Below, piece after piece: positions 22,166-35,375 of a stretch of 64,000 nucleotides of DNA (position 1 is the first letter of the stretch; every line of letters starts with the position of its first letter). Below the pieces are notes generated by a model. It worked only from the letters and a program-made list of their open reading frames with translations, did not search any database and was not told the origin of the DNA. Origin of the DNA: Alviniconcha marisindica (taxonomy: Eukaryota > Mollusca > Gastropoda > Provannidae); NCBI GenBank assembly GCA_018857735.1, contig JABMCL010000954.1, positions 552,501 through 616,500 of the forward strand. The letters are read 5' to 3'. The translations under genes and the position numbers were made by a program.

Positions 22166-24785
22166 CAGTGCTTGGAGTTTGGCGGTTGCACTGACAAAAA
22201 CTGATGGTATATCTGTCGGTTTGAAGGGGTGGGGTGGAGGGGAGGGAGAGGGGGGGGCTGTGTTTTAACCACCAGTGGCAGCTTCAGGGTCAGTGGTGAC
22301 TGTGTGGAGAGTGCGAGACTTTCTGAGAGGAATCTGCTGTATCACTTTCTACATGTTAATCACAGCTCCCCCCCCACCCCCCCACCGCTTGCCCGTTCGC
22401 TACCCATCTCTTTTTATGATCATTTCATCTCACTGTTAATTACCATGTACTTATACTGCTGCATGTGCATCTTGACGGATGACAAGGGAAAACGTGGGGT
22501 GTTTGGAATTTCCATTCTTCAAGTGCCTGTGCTGTTCTGCTTGCAATCATTTTTACTGGTGTTGCTTTACTCAAACTTGGTACTGATTTTTTTATGCTCT
22601 CCCCCCCCCCCCCCCCCCTCACCCCTGCCCGTACCCATTGTTTTCATTTCTCAAGTTTGATACATTTAGCAGTTACTCACTGTATTATATTAAGATATAT
22701 TTCGATTTTTGATTTGATTTTGTTATGAAGTGTTTTTTTGTACATTGTGCGTTCTCTGGTTAACTGACCGCTTTCCTTTGAAGGTTTCACTCTGCCATGG
22801 AATGATTATTCCAGCATTACTTCAGGTCCTGTGAGCTGCTCGTTTCTGTGAGTGCAGGAATGATACATGGTTCCGTGAACCGTGTTTTCTGTCTTTAATG
22901 TTAATTCTGTCTTCATCTGCCTGTACTGTGTTGATGGATGGTACCATGGATGCAGACACTGAAAGTCCATGCTGCTGAGAATCAAGAACTGTCAGACGTT
23001 CCTCTGTTAACTGCGCCCCGCTCCCCCCCCCCCTCCTCCCTCCCCCGTCCCCCCAACAAAACAAAACTGAAACAAAGTTGACTGCTAGTATTGTAAAGCG
23101 AGGTTGAAGCACGCAAAAGGTTAAAAAGAATGCTCATTTTCATTAGACGCTGCAAACCATGCGCACATTTTCAGTGAAAACGCCTTTCTCAACCAACATA
23201 CGGACGGATGATATACCAACAAATGATGATATGACTGAAATTTGGTGTGCTTATAGCTTGCAGTTGGTTTTAGAGGTTTGTGATAGAATCAGCTCTGCTT
23301 CTCCAACAACTGCCAGTAGATCATCAAATTCCATTCATACTGTCATTTGTTAGTGTCTTTCTGTCTGTCTGTTGCTTTAGAAAGATATTTTCACAGAAAC
23401 TTTGCACGTGTTTTGTATTGTCAAATTAAAAGAAGTGTTTTTTATAACCTTGTGTGTGTATGTGTGCCCCTGTTAAGCCAGGAACAGTTCAGAATTATGG
23501 CTATGCCTGCTGCCAGGAATTCTGCCATTCTAATCTCCCTCTTCCCAGTTCGTTCAGCTTCATTTTTTTTTTTTTTTTCAAGTCCTCTTCCAAAATAATG
23601 TGAGGTGTGTCACCCAAAAAAAAGAAAAAAGAAACAGACTCATACTTGCGATTTGGTCAGTTGTTCTAATTTCCTCTCTTGTGGGTTCATTCAGCGTCAT
23701 TTTTTCAAAGTCCTCTTCCAAAATAGAGTGACATGTGTCACACAGATATATTTTTTAACCAGACTCCTGCTTTTGATTTGGTCAGTTGTGGTTCCCCCCA
23801 TTATGATCTTCACGTTTGTTTGGTGGTTCAGTATCAACTAACTAAACTGTACTGATTGAATTACGTGTATTATTAATATTACTAATCGTTTGTTTGTACA
23901 AATACACACGTGGGAAGTTGTGGGAAATCATGATGTGCATGTACATACTACTGTTGTTGTGATGATTCCTGGTTAATCAGAAACTTGTGCATATAATTAC
24001 GATGATTCTGTGTGTTTTGTGTGAACTGTGAATAGACATGGGATTATAGCACGCAGACCGACCTAGCATCTCAGGTATGTCGTGTATAAAGTTGTAAGCA
24101 CACGTTTGACGTGCTCACCTTTAGGCTCGTTCTCGTGCAAGTGAACAATAACACTTATGGGTATCAGAAAAGCACACTTTTAGTTTTACCTTTAAATTCA
24201 CATTCTTGATTTTCTCCTTGCCCCCACCCCCTCCCCACCCCCACCTCCTCTCCGCCCCAGTTGTGTTTTGACTGCCTGGTGGTTGTCTTTTAACGTTGAC
24301 ATCCTTTCTGATTGTCATTATAGTTTTTCATCTCATATATATATATATATCAACATATATATATATCAACAGCAAAAGGTCTGCGGTAAATAAGACTTGT
24401 GACTTGAAAATGAGGGACTTTTCTCAAAATTGTGTTCTGGTTTGAAATCAGCGGCATGTTACATTTACTGTCGTCCATACTGTTCTGCAGAAAAACTTCA
24501 GAAATGAAAGTCAGAACGGCTGCGTTCTCTGAATCCAAATGTAATGCACTGTGTAGCTGATTTTGTTGGGGTTTTGGGTACGACTGATGTGCAAATGAGA
24601 CATCATTTCCACAGTTGTGCATTGTAGGAAAATAAGTACACCTGTTGATTACGGTGGCGTCACCATGGGACAAAGTGCCTAGAATCGTCAGCACCCCATC
24701 TCTCTAAGAGGAATTTCTCTCAAAAGAAGAGAAACGCAGTTAGGACAGAGTGCAACAGTGGCTAGGATTTGGGGGTCCAGGCTTT
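22166..24785. other. Intergenic, nothing recognised
   Basis: Poly-C tracts at 22596-22618 and 23023-23033. A duplicated block at 23640-23700 / 23700-23790 (TCTTCCAAAATA...GTGTCAC and GATTTGGTCAGTTGT) and (AT)n at 24335-24370. Short open frames only. Confidence 0.5.
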
Positions 24786-24789
24786 TCCT

Positions 24790-25255
24790 GGAGCAGGAAT
24801 TCATCTTGAAGGTGTTCATCTTGAAGGAGTTCATCTTGAAGGTGTTCATCTTCAAGGTGTTCATCTTCAAGGTGTTCATCTTCAGGGTGTTCATCTTGCA
24901 GGAGTTCATCTTGAAGGTGTTCATTTTGAAGGAGCTCAGCTTGAAGATGTTCATCTTGAAGGAGCTCATCTTGAAGGTGTTCAGCTTCAAGGAGTTCCTC
25001 TTGAAGTTCATCTTGTTGGAGTTCATCTTGAAGGAGCTCATCTTGAAGGGGCTCATCTTGAAGATGTTCATCTTGAAGGAGCTCATCTTAAAGGGGCTCA
25101 TCTTGAAGATGTTCATCTTGAAGGAGCTCATCTTAAAGGGGCTCATCCTGAAGCTCATCTTAAAGAAATTCATCTTGAAGGTGTTCATGTTGAAGGAGTT
25201 TATCTTGAAGGAGCTCATGTTGAGGGAGTTTATCTCAAAAGGATTCCAGTGGGTG
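24790..25255 (+). repeat. 15-bp minisatellite TTCATCTTGAAGGTG
   Basis: About 30 copies with few length changes. Because 15 is a multiple of 3, several frames stay open on both strands; one reads as (GVHLE)n, superficially like a pentapeptide-repeat protein. No supporting gene structure is seen. Confidence 0.95.
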
Positions 25256-25519
25256 GATTCTCCCCCCCCCCCCCCCCCCCCCTTTCCTGTGGGTAGAGCC
25301 ATCTCTTACAGAAAACAAAATCTGCACAGTAAAATGCCTTTCATGAAAAGACTGCCCAGAAAGTCAACAGGGAACTGAACCAAAGGTGCAGGCTGGCATG
25401 AAAATGTAGAAAATTAAATAGTTCCATCTGCAGTCTTCATTTGGTCCCTTTAACAATATATAAAATGAGTACTTTTTTGGCTTCCAATTTGAATGCAGGC
25501 ACAGCCCAAGCTGGTTCAC

Positions 25520-26135
25520 TCTTTAATAATAATAAAAATAAAGAGGATTTATCTCTTGCCCATCTACTACACAAGGTGGGAGCACAGGGCACTTTACAAT
25601 AACCCCCCCCCCCCCACACACACACACACACACACTTGTGCGTCAGATGAGAGGATAGGCGTGGCTGTGGAAAAAAAAGTTTAGAAATAATTATTAAACA
25701 GGTGCATCTTGAGGGCGGCTTTAAAAGAGGAGGCAGAATCAGAGTGGCAGAGTGTTTGAGGCAAATTGTTCCAAACAGAAGGGCCAGCGTAAGAAAAAGA
25801 TCTTTCACCAAATGTTTTTGTGTTTACACAAGGAGTGACAAAGGTTCATGTGTCGGATGCGGATCGTAATTGTCTTACTGGAGTATAAGGTGGAAGGAGA
25901 TCGGACAGATACTGAGGGGCCATTCCAGAGATGGAATTGAAGCAAATAGTTGAAATTTTGTGTTGAATGTGATGGGTTACTGGTAGCCAATGCAGAGTTT
26001 CAAGAAGGGGATGGATGTGGTCAGATTTCTTAGCTTTACACACAAGAGCAGGAAAATGTTGGTTTGTAGCATATTTTTTGCCCCCCACCTGCCAGTCTTG
26101 TCTGTAACATCACTGATGATGCAGCAAATGATACA
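25520..26135 (-). mobile_element. LINE 3' fragment (degenerate reverse-transcriptase C-terminus)
   Basis: Read on the minus strand from about 26090, the fragment contains HIHPLLETLHWLPV, then PQYLSDLLPPYTP and RQLRSASDT, then in other frames GERSFSYAG and SSFKAALKMHLFNNYF. This is the well-known C-terminal tail of L2/CR1-like non-LTR retrotransposon ORF2 proteins. Frameshifts break it into three frames and the upstream polymerase domain is missing, so it is a dead 5'-truncated copy. Confidence 0.85.
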
Positions 26136-27030
26136 GGCTACTTGGGCCCAAAGTGACAGCACTCACTGTCATGTTTGTTACTTTTTTCTTTAAAAAAATA
26201 ATTCAGACACCTATTCTTGACAAACAGGCCAAGAAACCAGGTGAAATATTGCTTGCTGCGTGTATGTATTATATATATATTTTTTAAATTCCTTTCCTAT
26301 CTCTAGGGCCGGTGATGCTTCTCTTTGCTTTAGATCCCCGTTAAAACCACCTGGCATGCATGCCATCTGCAAGGAACCTAATTGTGACTGCATGTCCCTA
26401 AACAAATTTTAAAAATCCTTGAAAGGCCATCAGATCTTAGTTTACAGGTCCACTGCTGGACCTTTTTACTAAAATAAAGAAATACAAAAATGCTGGCAGT
26501 TTCTGGTGATGTGAACAACAGCTGTGTTATTTTGTGGTTTGTTGTTGTTGTTGTTTTCTTTGTGTGTATGTTGGGGGGGAGGGGAGGGGGCAAATCTGTG
26601 TCGGATAATGAAATGGACAGTTCCTTTTTAATATTCACAAGGGAAATAGTTTGAGTGGGAGCAGCAGCAACCAAACCTTTTTTTCTTCATTAGTTAATTA
26701 TAATTTTTGTACACTTATGTTTATATTCATTCATGTAGAAAACAAGTCTAACTGTATACCCAGAAGAAGAAAAAAACAGTGCCTGCATTATGTACTCATC
26801 AGTGACCCGGGTGATTTTTTTGGTTTTAATCGCCATTACTTCATGTACTTTTTTTCTTTCTCATTTTGTGTGCGTCTGTGATGCTGTGTTGTTTTCACAG
26901 CCCGGAAAATGTGGGAGGTGTTTTAACAAATTTTGTGACTTTCATTTTGGTTTTTGTCTCTGTCTGTGTGAAAATTCAACCCAAGCGTGGTAAAACAGCA
27001 GCACTGGAAGTAAAATGAGCTACCAAAACA
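26136..27030. other. Intergenic, nothing recognised
   Basis: Unique AT-rich DNA with (GTT)n at 26540 and G-runs at 26570-26590. Confidence 0.5.
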
Positions 27031-27035
27031 TAGGC

Positions 27036-27545
27036 AAAGTCATTCCTTATCAGCTGTTTCTCCCAAATAATTTGTTTTCATTACATTCGAAAACGGAAAG
27101 AAAAGTTCTTGTTGCCTCTAACCATCTGTACATCTCCTGTGGTGTTTGAGGATTTAAAAGAGGGAGGAGGGTGGGGTGGGAGAGGGCTACCTGTATCAGA
27201 TGTCAGTGTTACGGTGCAGTTTTGGTAAAGTCATTCCTAATCAGCTGTTTCTCCCAAACAATTGATGATGATGATGAAGATGATTGCTTTCATATAGCGC
27301 TATTCTCCGCTCTCGAGCAGACTCACTGCGCTCGCATGTGATTCTACATGAGTGACTAGCTTTTTATAGCGTGTTTTTGAATATCCACTAGCATTTTTTC
27401 ATCACACTTGGAAAAAAAGTTCTTGTTGATTCTAACAATCTATACATCTGGTGTGGTGTTCAAGGACTTAAAAGTGGGTGGGCTGGGGGGGGATAACTCA
27501 ACCTGCATCAGATATCAGTGTTAAGGTGCAATTTCATACTGAGAT
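27036..27545 (+). repeat. Tandem duplication with an insertion in the second copy
   Basis: AGTCATTCCT..TCAGCTGTTTCTCCCAAA begins both copies (27038 and 27229), and GAGGATTTAAAAG / AAGGACTTAAAAG with G-rich tails end them. The second copy is interrupted from about 27265 to 27398 by a GATGATGATGAAGATGATTG ... GCGCTATTCTCCGCTC segment absent from the first. Similar sequence (GAGTGACT..AGCTTT) occurs at 15925-15950. Confidence 0.75.
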
Positions 27546-29234
27546 TTGAGGCAAGTAACAGCCAATAATTAGAAACACAGAAAATACGAAAGTTCTCCAC
27601 ATCAGCGGCATTAATTGTACCAGGGAGCGGTAACAAAAATTCCATGCCGCCGCCACTGTGTGCAAGAGGCAACATGCATTTATGTGTCCTGGGTTCCTGG
27701 TTTTGCCATCACTGCTACTGCTCTGCCAACACAGACTCCTAGCCTCAGAGACTAAAATGTGGTGGTTCAATTATCCGCATACTCAGCTTCTGTACTTTGG
27801 CTGCAGTTTGGTTATGGGAGGAGTGTTGCAGGTCACTCCTTGGCTGAAATGAACAAACTTCACTCAGACTCTGTTTGCAGCCGAGATGTTGTACACTCTG
27901 TCTGTACACTCTGTACACTCTGTTTGCAGCCGAGATGTTGTACACAGTCTGTTTGCAGCCGAGATGTTGTACAAAAAAACACCTTTGACTCATTATTATA
28001 TTTTGATTCCTCTCAGTCTTTGACAATAAACCATTTCTGATACTTCTGTTTTTTGTTCTTTGTGAAAGGTGGCTTGGAAGTTCCACTGGGTTGCTTTTTT
28101 AAATTTTTATCCAGCATTGTCATGTCAAAGCGTATTATCATCTGTTAGCTGAATGTGTGTGTTGTGATGTAACGATATGGGAATTCTTTCTTCACACACA
28201 CACACACGCACACGCATGCCTGCACAAACACACACACCAGTTACAATCTGTTACATAATTTAATTAAATAAATTTAAACATGATTAATGAAATAATGGTA
28301 ACGTTAACTGTGTGACATGCAAGTATGAACTTATTTCAACAACAGTAGCTGTTCTATTGCATACCAGCAAGTGCTAAATAGTACATGCGCCATATCTGAT
28401 GGTTAATTAAATTCTAACATGCAGACTTTGTTACATAAATGAAAATGCAAACGCAAAAGCTGTGTAATATTTAGAATAGGCACTTCAAACAATTCATTCA
28501 AAGAAACAGAACACTCATGCCATCATTTTCACATTTGCCCGCAACAGTCATAATTTATTGGAACAGCACTTATGGTGGTGTACCCTTACTCACCCGCTCT
28601 CTCTCTTTCAAACTTCTCCACTAGGTACACGATATATATATAAAACAGGGTTCAAAACAGAGTTTGAGAGACAAAACTGATGGACTTTCAACTCAAGGGC
28701 CTTTTTCTTGGAAAGGAGCCATGCACCTGAGAAACTTTCAATAATTTTTGTTTTTAAAATCAAGGAAAGAAAATCTTGCTTTTTTACAAGAACAATGCTG
28801 TATTGTACTGACGTTAGTTCCTGGAAACGTCAAAAACTGGGGCAGCACGTATAAGTCGAGTATCAAGATACTTCACTGGAGTGCCACTGTCTCAGTTTTT
28901 AAGGACTTTCAAGTACCGTGAGTGTCCAGTTGTTGCTGATTTTCAAGGGTTCCAAAAGGGACTTTTGAGCCCTCTCAAGGACTTTCAAGCACTCTCAAGG
29001 ACTTTCAAGCACTCTCAAGGACTTTCAAGCGCTCTCAAGGACTGCGTGAACCCTGGTGTTGGAGTGAGAAGGGAGTGGGGTGGAGGAGTCATTCTGAGAG
29101 CGTTCAGATCCAGTCCTAGTTTTTGAGCGCAATTCATCGCCAGTCCTTTTGTCAGACCTGAAAGCAAAATGAAGGACAGACGATAAACAACCCGGGTGAC
29201 GTCAGTCCTCCAGGCAACAATGGCTGAAGCTGGA
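27546..29234. other. Intergenic with two short tandem repeats
   Basis: Three copies of GTTTGCAGCCGAGATGTTGT lie at 27877-27972, and four to five copies of GACTTTCAAGCACTCTCAAG at about 28960-29045. No gene seen. Confidence 0.7.
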
Positions 29235-29479
29235 TTAACCCTTTCCCTGCCCTTGTGGCATCATGGGATACCCAGGGCGAAGCATTTCCCTATCTGCCAG
29301 GAAGACGCCATGGGACACCCTGCTTGAATTCTGACCTCAGTTCACGCCTGCTCAGCTGGGGCAAAGTTCTAGGGAAAGAACATTTCCGGCTGGCTCAAGA
29401 CTTTTTTCTCCTTTAATTTAAAAAAACAAAAACAAAACTTGCATCAGCAGTACAAATTCTTTGGCAGGGAAAGGGTTAA
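29235..29479. mobile_element. TTAA-flanked MITE, piggyBac-like, variant TIR
   Basis: TTAACCCTTTCCCTGCC at the left end and its perfect inverse at the right end enclose 245 bp with no coding capacity. TTAA target sites and CCC-starting TIRs are typical of piggyBac-derived non-autonomous elements. Confidence 0.75.
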
Positions 29480-32147
29480 AAGTTTGGGCGTACGTGCACT
29501 CAGCTCATTCCTCTGTTACACTCTCCGGACAGGTTACCCATACCTGCTAACTGCACAAACTGAGGGTTGTTGTGCGCTCCCTTGTGGTCGTTTTTCAACG
29601 TTTACTTCATAGACGGTTGAAAAATACACTTACGCAGCTGGAGCAGCACAGTCTAATGCTCTAAGCCTTGATAGACTTTTTTTCTAGCTGTGACTGTACG
29701 TACATCAACATGATACTCTGACTTAAAGGCAACCCCAAGCAAAGACCCACACTGGCCTGAAAACAGGAAATGAGCAAATGTTTTTGTCTGCAGGTTTCGT
29801 ATGGTGGTCGTATTAAATTTATGCAACACAAGTTCACTCTTTACTAATGATCAGCAAACCCCCCCCCCCCCACCAAAAGGCTTGCTTGTGACACAATATA
29901 CCTCTTTTTGTGTGTGGAATTTGAGTGAGAAAAAGGCAAATTTTCATTTTTATATATTTATCATGAATAACAGAGTTCTTTTGTATTTTAGCACAGGCAC
30001 CAACCTCATTATGATGTCACAAAAACAGACCGCTAGTCACAAAAATGTCAATGTACACAGCTGGGGTTTTGTGACTTCAAAATGTCTTGTCTTTCCTTTT
30101 TCTTCTGTTTTTTAATTTAAAATTTAAATTATCATGTCAGCCTCACAATAAATTAAATTTAAAATTTAAATTACCATGTCAGCCTCACACTAAATTTAAA
30201 TTTTAAATTTAAATTACCATGTCAGCCTCACACTAAGGCAGCTTGTTCATTTCATACATTAGGAACCAAGTCTTCTGTAAGCAGTATTTCTTCAACTTTC
30301 TAACTGTAGCCGACAGAAATCTGCACGAAAGCACAGAAGACACTCATTTCCAGGGGTTTTAGGGTGCCTGGCAATGAGCGAAAAACGTGCGCATTATTAC
30401 CGTTACCTCAGCAGCATTTTTTTCTTCTCAAAACAGTTCTATATTTCTAACCACTAGAGAGTGCGCATCACAACTTTTCCCTTCCAGTGCGCTATTGTGT
30501 GATGATGACTTGCCCATAGCTGTCAACCCATTTTGGGAGTAAACCTCAGTCCAGAGTTTGTGAACCTGTATTTCCCTTATGCAGGCCAGGGTCTTTTGTG
30601 TTTTTTTGCTGGTAGCAGCGACATTTTGAATTTCAACCGGCGCATGTGGCAGTGGAAGGAAGAAGCAATGTTGTGCTAAATATGCATGCATGACTTCAGA
30701 TCTCACTTCTGATGAGATTTCTTAGCCTATTGTGCTGGGCTAGTCAGTGTGCATTTGGCGATGGCATGTGTCAGCTGCTCCTTCGACAGTTTTTCAGTCT
30801 TTTTGCTCAGTTTAAAACAACAACAAAATCTCAAGAAAATTATGTTTTCCTGTATCCGTTTTCCAACATGGCCATATCCCCCCCAATTTAATGAAAAAAC
30901 TATTTTATACGGGTAAACTGTATGGGTTGACAGGTATGCTTGTCATTCACACAGTAAAACTCACCCCCACTTCGTTACCGTTATTTTAGCAAAACTGACA
31001 GGAAAAATGAAACAACACACACACACACACACACAGCTGTGACTAAACAACCAGCAGACTTTATAACAGCACTGATAAATAATGTGATACAGGCCCCCCC
31101 CATCTTTACTTTTAAGAGTTTCTTACAGTTTGTCCCTAATATGACAACCTGACATCCGAGGACATGAAGACATGAAGCCCCACATCATCATCATGTGATA
31201 CAAGTCACCAGCAAAGAAAGAAACATGACAGTAAGAAGTACAAGGAAGAAGAAACATAAGCGTGATTGATTTCCACTCGCTACTTCTAGGGTTAAATCTT
31301 CTGTTAAGTGGAACATCTCCCTTTGGCCCCATGCTAAAGCATGCAGTAAGATAAACAGAGCTGAAGCACTTTCCACACAAGAGATAATACACAATATCAC
31401 AGCTGATACTTGCCCAAACCAAAGCCAATCATCAAACAAGAAGCAACAACAAGGACATTTTAGAAATGTAAGACGTTTTGGGTTAACAGGTTTGGGTCCC
31501 TAAAACAAAGACTGTTGGATACAAAACAAAACAAAAAAATGTCACAAAACCTTTCATTTCAACAGCAAATGCCCAAAATTTGGAAAACGTTATGAGCATG
31601 CTGTTGCAACAAGGACATACTCATGCTCTGCAGTGTCATCATTATCACCATCATGACTGTTGTCATCATTATCATCATCATGACCATGTCATACATAAGT
31701 ATATGAAATTTAAATTGTTTTGTGCAGTATCAGTCATTTACCTAAAGAGACCAACCAACATGATAAATTTTGACCCCAAAACAACCCCAACCCCAACATA
31801 TATATGTACATACTGACCCAATGCAGAACATTACAGAAAAGCAATAACATTCAGTTTCACAACTTTCCCTCTCTGTCTCCGTGGCTAACAGACCACATGG
31901 CACAACAATACTACAGGCTATTCACACAAAACTCTTCAACTTCCTGAGGTAGTGTTGACGCAGAAACAACAACAGTGAAAAGTGCAGCGTCTGTCAGCAA
32001 CAGCAAAAGAAATGTGGAAATAAATGACATGCTTCATGACATATTTACACAAGCTGAGATTTGCTGTATTTCCTGTCAGAAGGAGAATAGCTCAGCCAGC
32101 AGACAAGCAAAGCAGTATGAATACAAAGCTAAAGGTAAAGGCCGTTC
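29480..32147. other. Intergenic, nothing recognised
   Basis: Holds three tandem copies of a ~37-bp unit with AAATTTAAATT palindromes and CATGTCAGCCTCACA (30110-30235), (AC)n at 31015-31036 and ATCATCATYAYCATCATG repeats at 31637-31690. No gene seen. Confidence 0.55.
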
Positions 32148-32378
32148 TTAACCCCTTCACTGCCGCAGCCAGTAACATTTCCAGGCTCAATGATGCACGG
32201 ATGAGCCTGCAAACAGCGTATGTTCCTGTTCTGTAACATCTATTTTCAACGCTATGTGTTTTCATGGAGATCCTTTCCCATGCCAGTGCAAAAAAAGAAA
32301 ACAAAAAGGCATAAGGGTTTTAAATTTCGCACTTTTATGGGTCGTTTTCAAATGACCTCATGGCAGTGAAGGGGTTAA
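32148..32378 (-). mobile_element. TTAA/CCCCTTCACTGCC MITE, copy 1
   Basis: 231 bp bounded by TTAACCCCTTCACTGCC and GGCAGTGAAGGGGTTAA, a perfect 17-bp inverted terminal repeat including the TTAA target. The interior matches copies at 37513 and 60757 in reverse orientation (GTCGTTTTCAAATGAC; GCCAGTGCAAAAA). Confidence 0.85.
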
Positions 32379-33890
32379 AATAGCATGAAGTTGCTCAGCG
32401 AAACAGCTTCGACCGCTTTGCCAAGACCTCACCAAGGTTTTTTCTCTGCTGAGGTTACAGTGCAAGTCAGGCTGGGTGAAGTATGTTGATGAAACTGACT
32501 GCTGATTGGCCAGTCAGTTCGTCAGACGTGATCGGGCCGTGGTTAGGTGTTTTTACCATGCAGAGAGTGAAAGAAGAAACTGCCATCACTGAGGATAAAA
32601 GGTTGTTTTATTGCCCAGATGGAGCAGCATCAGCAATTGCTGACGGACCCACCTGATCGCAACTTGCAAGAACAGAAACCAAAATGGGATGTGCTTTAGT
32701 GGCAAATTGCCAAAGATTTGGGCATGGATAACCTGCTATTTGACTATGAGTGCATGTGATTCTTTTTTTCTTTTTTTTTTCTTTTTTTCTTTCTGTTATC
32801 ATTATTTGTAACTCTGTATATATTTTTTTACATTTAACTGCTATGTATAGTTCCACTTTTGGGAAGGGGTGGGTGGGTAGGAGCTGTTTGTACCTTTTGG
32901 TATGAGTGTCCTTTGGTAGTTTTTAGCTTGCGAGAGCTTACATGTATGCACTGTGTGTATCTGGCGCTGTGAACACGCAAGGTTTTGTGTGGAAGTTTTT
33001 TTATATGCGCTATATATCAATTTTCATTTAATTCATTCATATTAAGAACTGAACTGAATGAAGACATCTTCACCAAACGGTCCTTTGCCAAGCTGGTGGA
33101 GCTATATTAAGAACGGCCTTATAAAGCAGAGTATCTCACACACACACAGAGGCCACGGATATGAAGAGCAAACCTGTGCTCTTTGAAACACCCTTGTCCT
33201 TTTTTTCTTTTTTCCCTTTTTTCTTTTTATCAACACAGATCGTTAGACAAAAACAAAAATAAAAAATGCGGGTAAACATTACAACAACACAGCAAATCGT
33301 TTCATTCAACAGACCCCCCCAAAAAGATACCTCTTCCACGTTACACATCTGAGTCCTGAAAACAACAAACAACAGATGTTTTACAACATGAACATTCAAA
33401 CAGACCCAAAAACCCTTCCAAAAAGAATACCACTGACGGGAACCAAACTCGACGCTTCAAAGATACCATCATCTCCAACACAGACATCTGACATTCTGAT
33501 ACAACATTACGATATCAGCTCCCTGACTGGGTTGTGGGACTACGCTCAGACTGAGTGCGGAATGACGCATTTACACTCGGCCATCCCAAGACGGATGTGA
33601 GCTGTGCTCAACTCAGCTCAGCTCTGGAGCAGGTCTGAGCAATGGCTTGCACCACCGCCTCCCCTACGCAAGTTTCCACATCTTCAGCTGCCTGCAGCAA
33701 ATGGTCACCATCAGGTGGAGCTGTGCTTAACGTGGCATCTTTGAGAGCAAGTGATGTCACTCTGCGCCAGCATCTCCCCTACGCAGGCGTTCACAAGTTC
33801 GGCAGCCCACGCAGGCCAGCAACACACAACAGGCAGGGGGCGCCCGAAAGGGGAAAGCACTTCTTTTGTCTTGAAAGCCGGGTGGAGGAC
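32379..33890. other. Intergenic, nothing recognised
   Basis: Poly-T/CT tracts at 32760-32800 and 33195-33230. No supported gene. Confidence 0.5.
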
Positions 33891-33894
33891 CGTT

Positions 33895-34115
33895 TCTTTC
33901 GACTGAAAGCCTGATGAGGGACAATTCTTTCATCTGAAAGCCTGACAGACAGGGGACATTTCTTTCATCTGAAAGCCTGAAGAGGGACAACATCTTTCAT
34001 CTGAAAGCCTGACGGGAGACATTTCTTTCATCTGAAGCCTGACAAGAGACAACATTTCTTTCATCTGAAAGCCCCACAAGAGACAACAGTTCTTTCATCT
34101 GAGGAGGAGGATGGC
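33895..34115. repeat. ~34-bp tandem repeat TTTCTTTCATCTGAAAGCCTG
   Basis: About six copies of TTCTTTCATCTGAAAGCCTG followed by variants of ACAAGAGACAAC. Confidence 0.9.
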
Positions 34116-35375
34116 ATCTCTTTGGCACCGAGTGGTTAAACAAAGGCAAACAAACACAAAACTAAAATGTTCAAACCCCATTTCCAAAGCACACACCTAA
34201 CATTATACAGTGGGACCCTCTTCAGAGACACTGTGGCGGAGAACATAACTATGACCTCCTCCAGACAGAAATTTGTCTGAAAGAACAAAACTACCAGAGG
34301 AGCGTCCAGTACCAACACCGTGGTCATTTTGAACAATTACCTCCTCTGGACAGAAATTTGGAAAGAACAAAATTGTGAGAAAGGAGTGGTTTTACCGTCT
34401 GGATTATTATTTTGGTCCGCCGGTAGAATTTTATCTTAAAAGATGCCTGCCTTGATGGGAGTTCCACTCTACAAACAAGTGACAGAATAAAAACAAAACT
34501 TAGAGCTTCTTTTTTTGCCACACAAAAACATGTCAGCGTGACAAAGATCACAAGAAAGTGCCCCCAAAACCAGAACATGCCAAGGTCTGAAGTCAAGATG
34601 AGAAAGAAACGTGGGGCGTTGTTGTGACAGTGATTTCAATTCAAGGTCATGCTTTTTATATAATAGCACCGCCAAGACAAAGGCAGCATGCAAACATGTG
34701 ATCGTGATTTCAATTCAAGGTCATGCTTTTTATATAACATGACTGCCAAGACAAAGGCGGCATGCACACATGTCAGGGTAAATCCCGTTCATATGAGAAA
34801 ATATCTGTTAAAGTATTGAACAGGCTGCACTTTTGAGCAATGGAATTTGTGCGTTAATTCATCATATTAAAAGCGAGGCCAAGTGCAGTTTTTTTTCTTC
34901 TTTTTTTCTTCAAGTAAAATTAAAAAAATAAAAAATAAAAATTACACCATCATCTAGAATTGCTCTGACCTTCCTCAAGACTGCCATTGCGCAAATTCAG
35001 GCTTTTTTCTCCAGCTGTTTACACCAAAATATAAATAAACTTGAACAACACAGTTTTTACATCAGGGGTCAAATCAAAGCCATACAGAGTCTTAAGTATG
35101 ATTATCCTATGAGAAAAGTAGGGTTCCAAAAATTAATGACCCACAACATAGGGACTGTGTAGTACAAAGAATTTACTGTGAAGGTCAAAATGAGGTCAAA
35201 TTCAGTGTTGTTCTTCTTTCTTTCTTTCAAGTGAACCTTTAACAGAAATGGGTAGAAGTGGCACTCACACACGAGGATGGTCTGTCATACATGTAGACCT
35301 GGCAAGGAATACAAGAAATAGAGAGCAGTCAAGTTGTGCATGGTTCATACTTGAGCATGCAATAGTAAGTAAGTC
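34116..35375. other. Intergenic, with one 68-bp duplication
   Basis: 34630-34697 and 34702-34770 are near-identical (GTGATTTCAATTCAAGGTCA ... GCCAAGACAAAGGC). Otherwise nothing is recognised. Confidence 0.6.

Noticed and set aside
24688..25302. 204-206 codon frames resembling pentapeptide or Lys/Met repeats
   Set aside because: They are produced by the 15-bp minisatellite on both strands. No splice or family evidence.
25846..26088. Host gene exon (HWLPV...PQYLSDLL)
   Set aside because: This is the standard tail of a LINE ORF2 protein and is broken by frameshifts.
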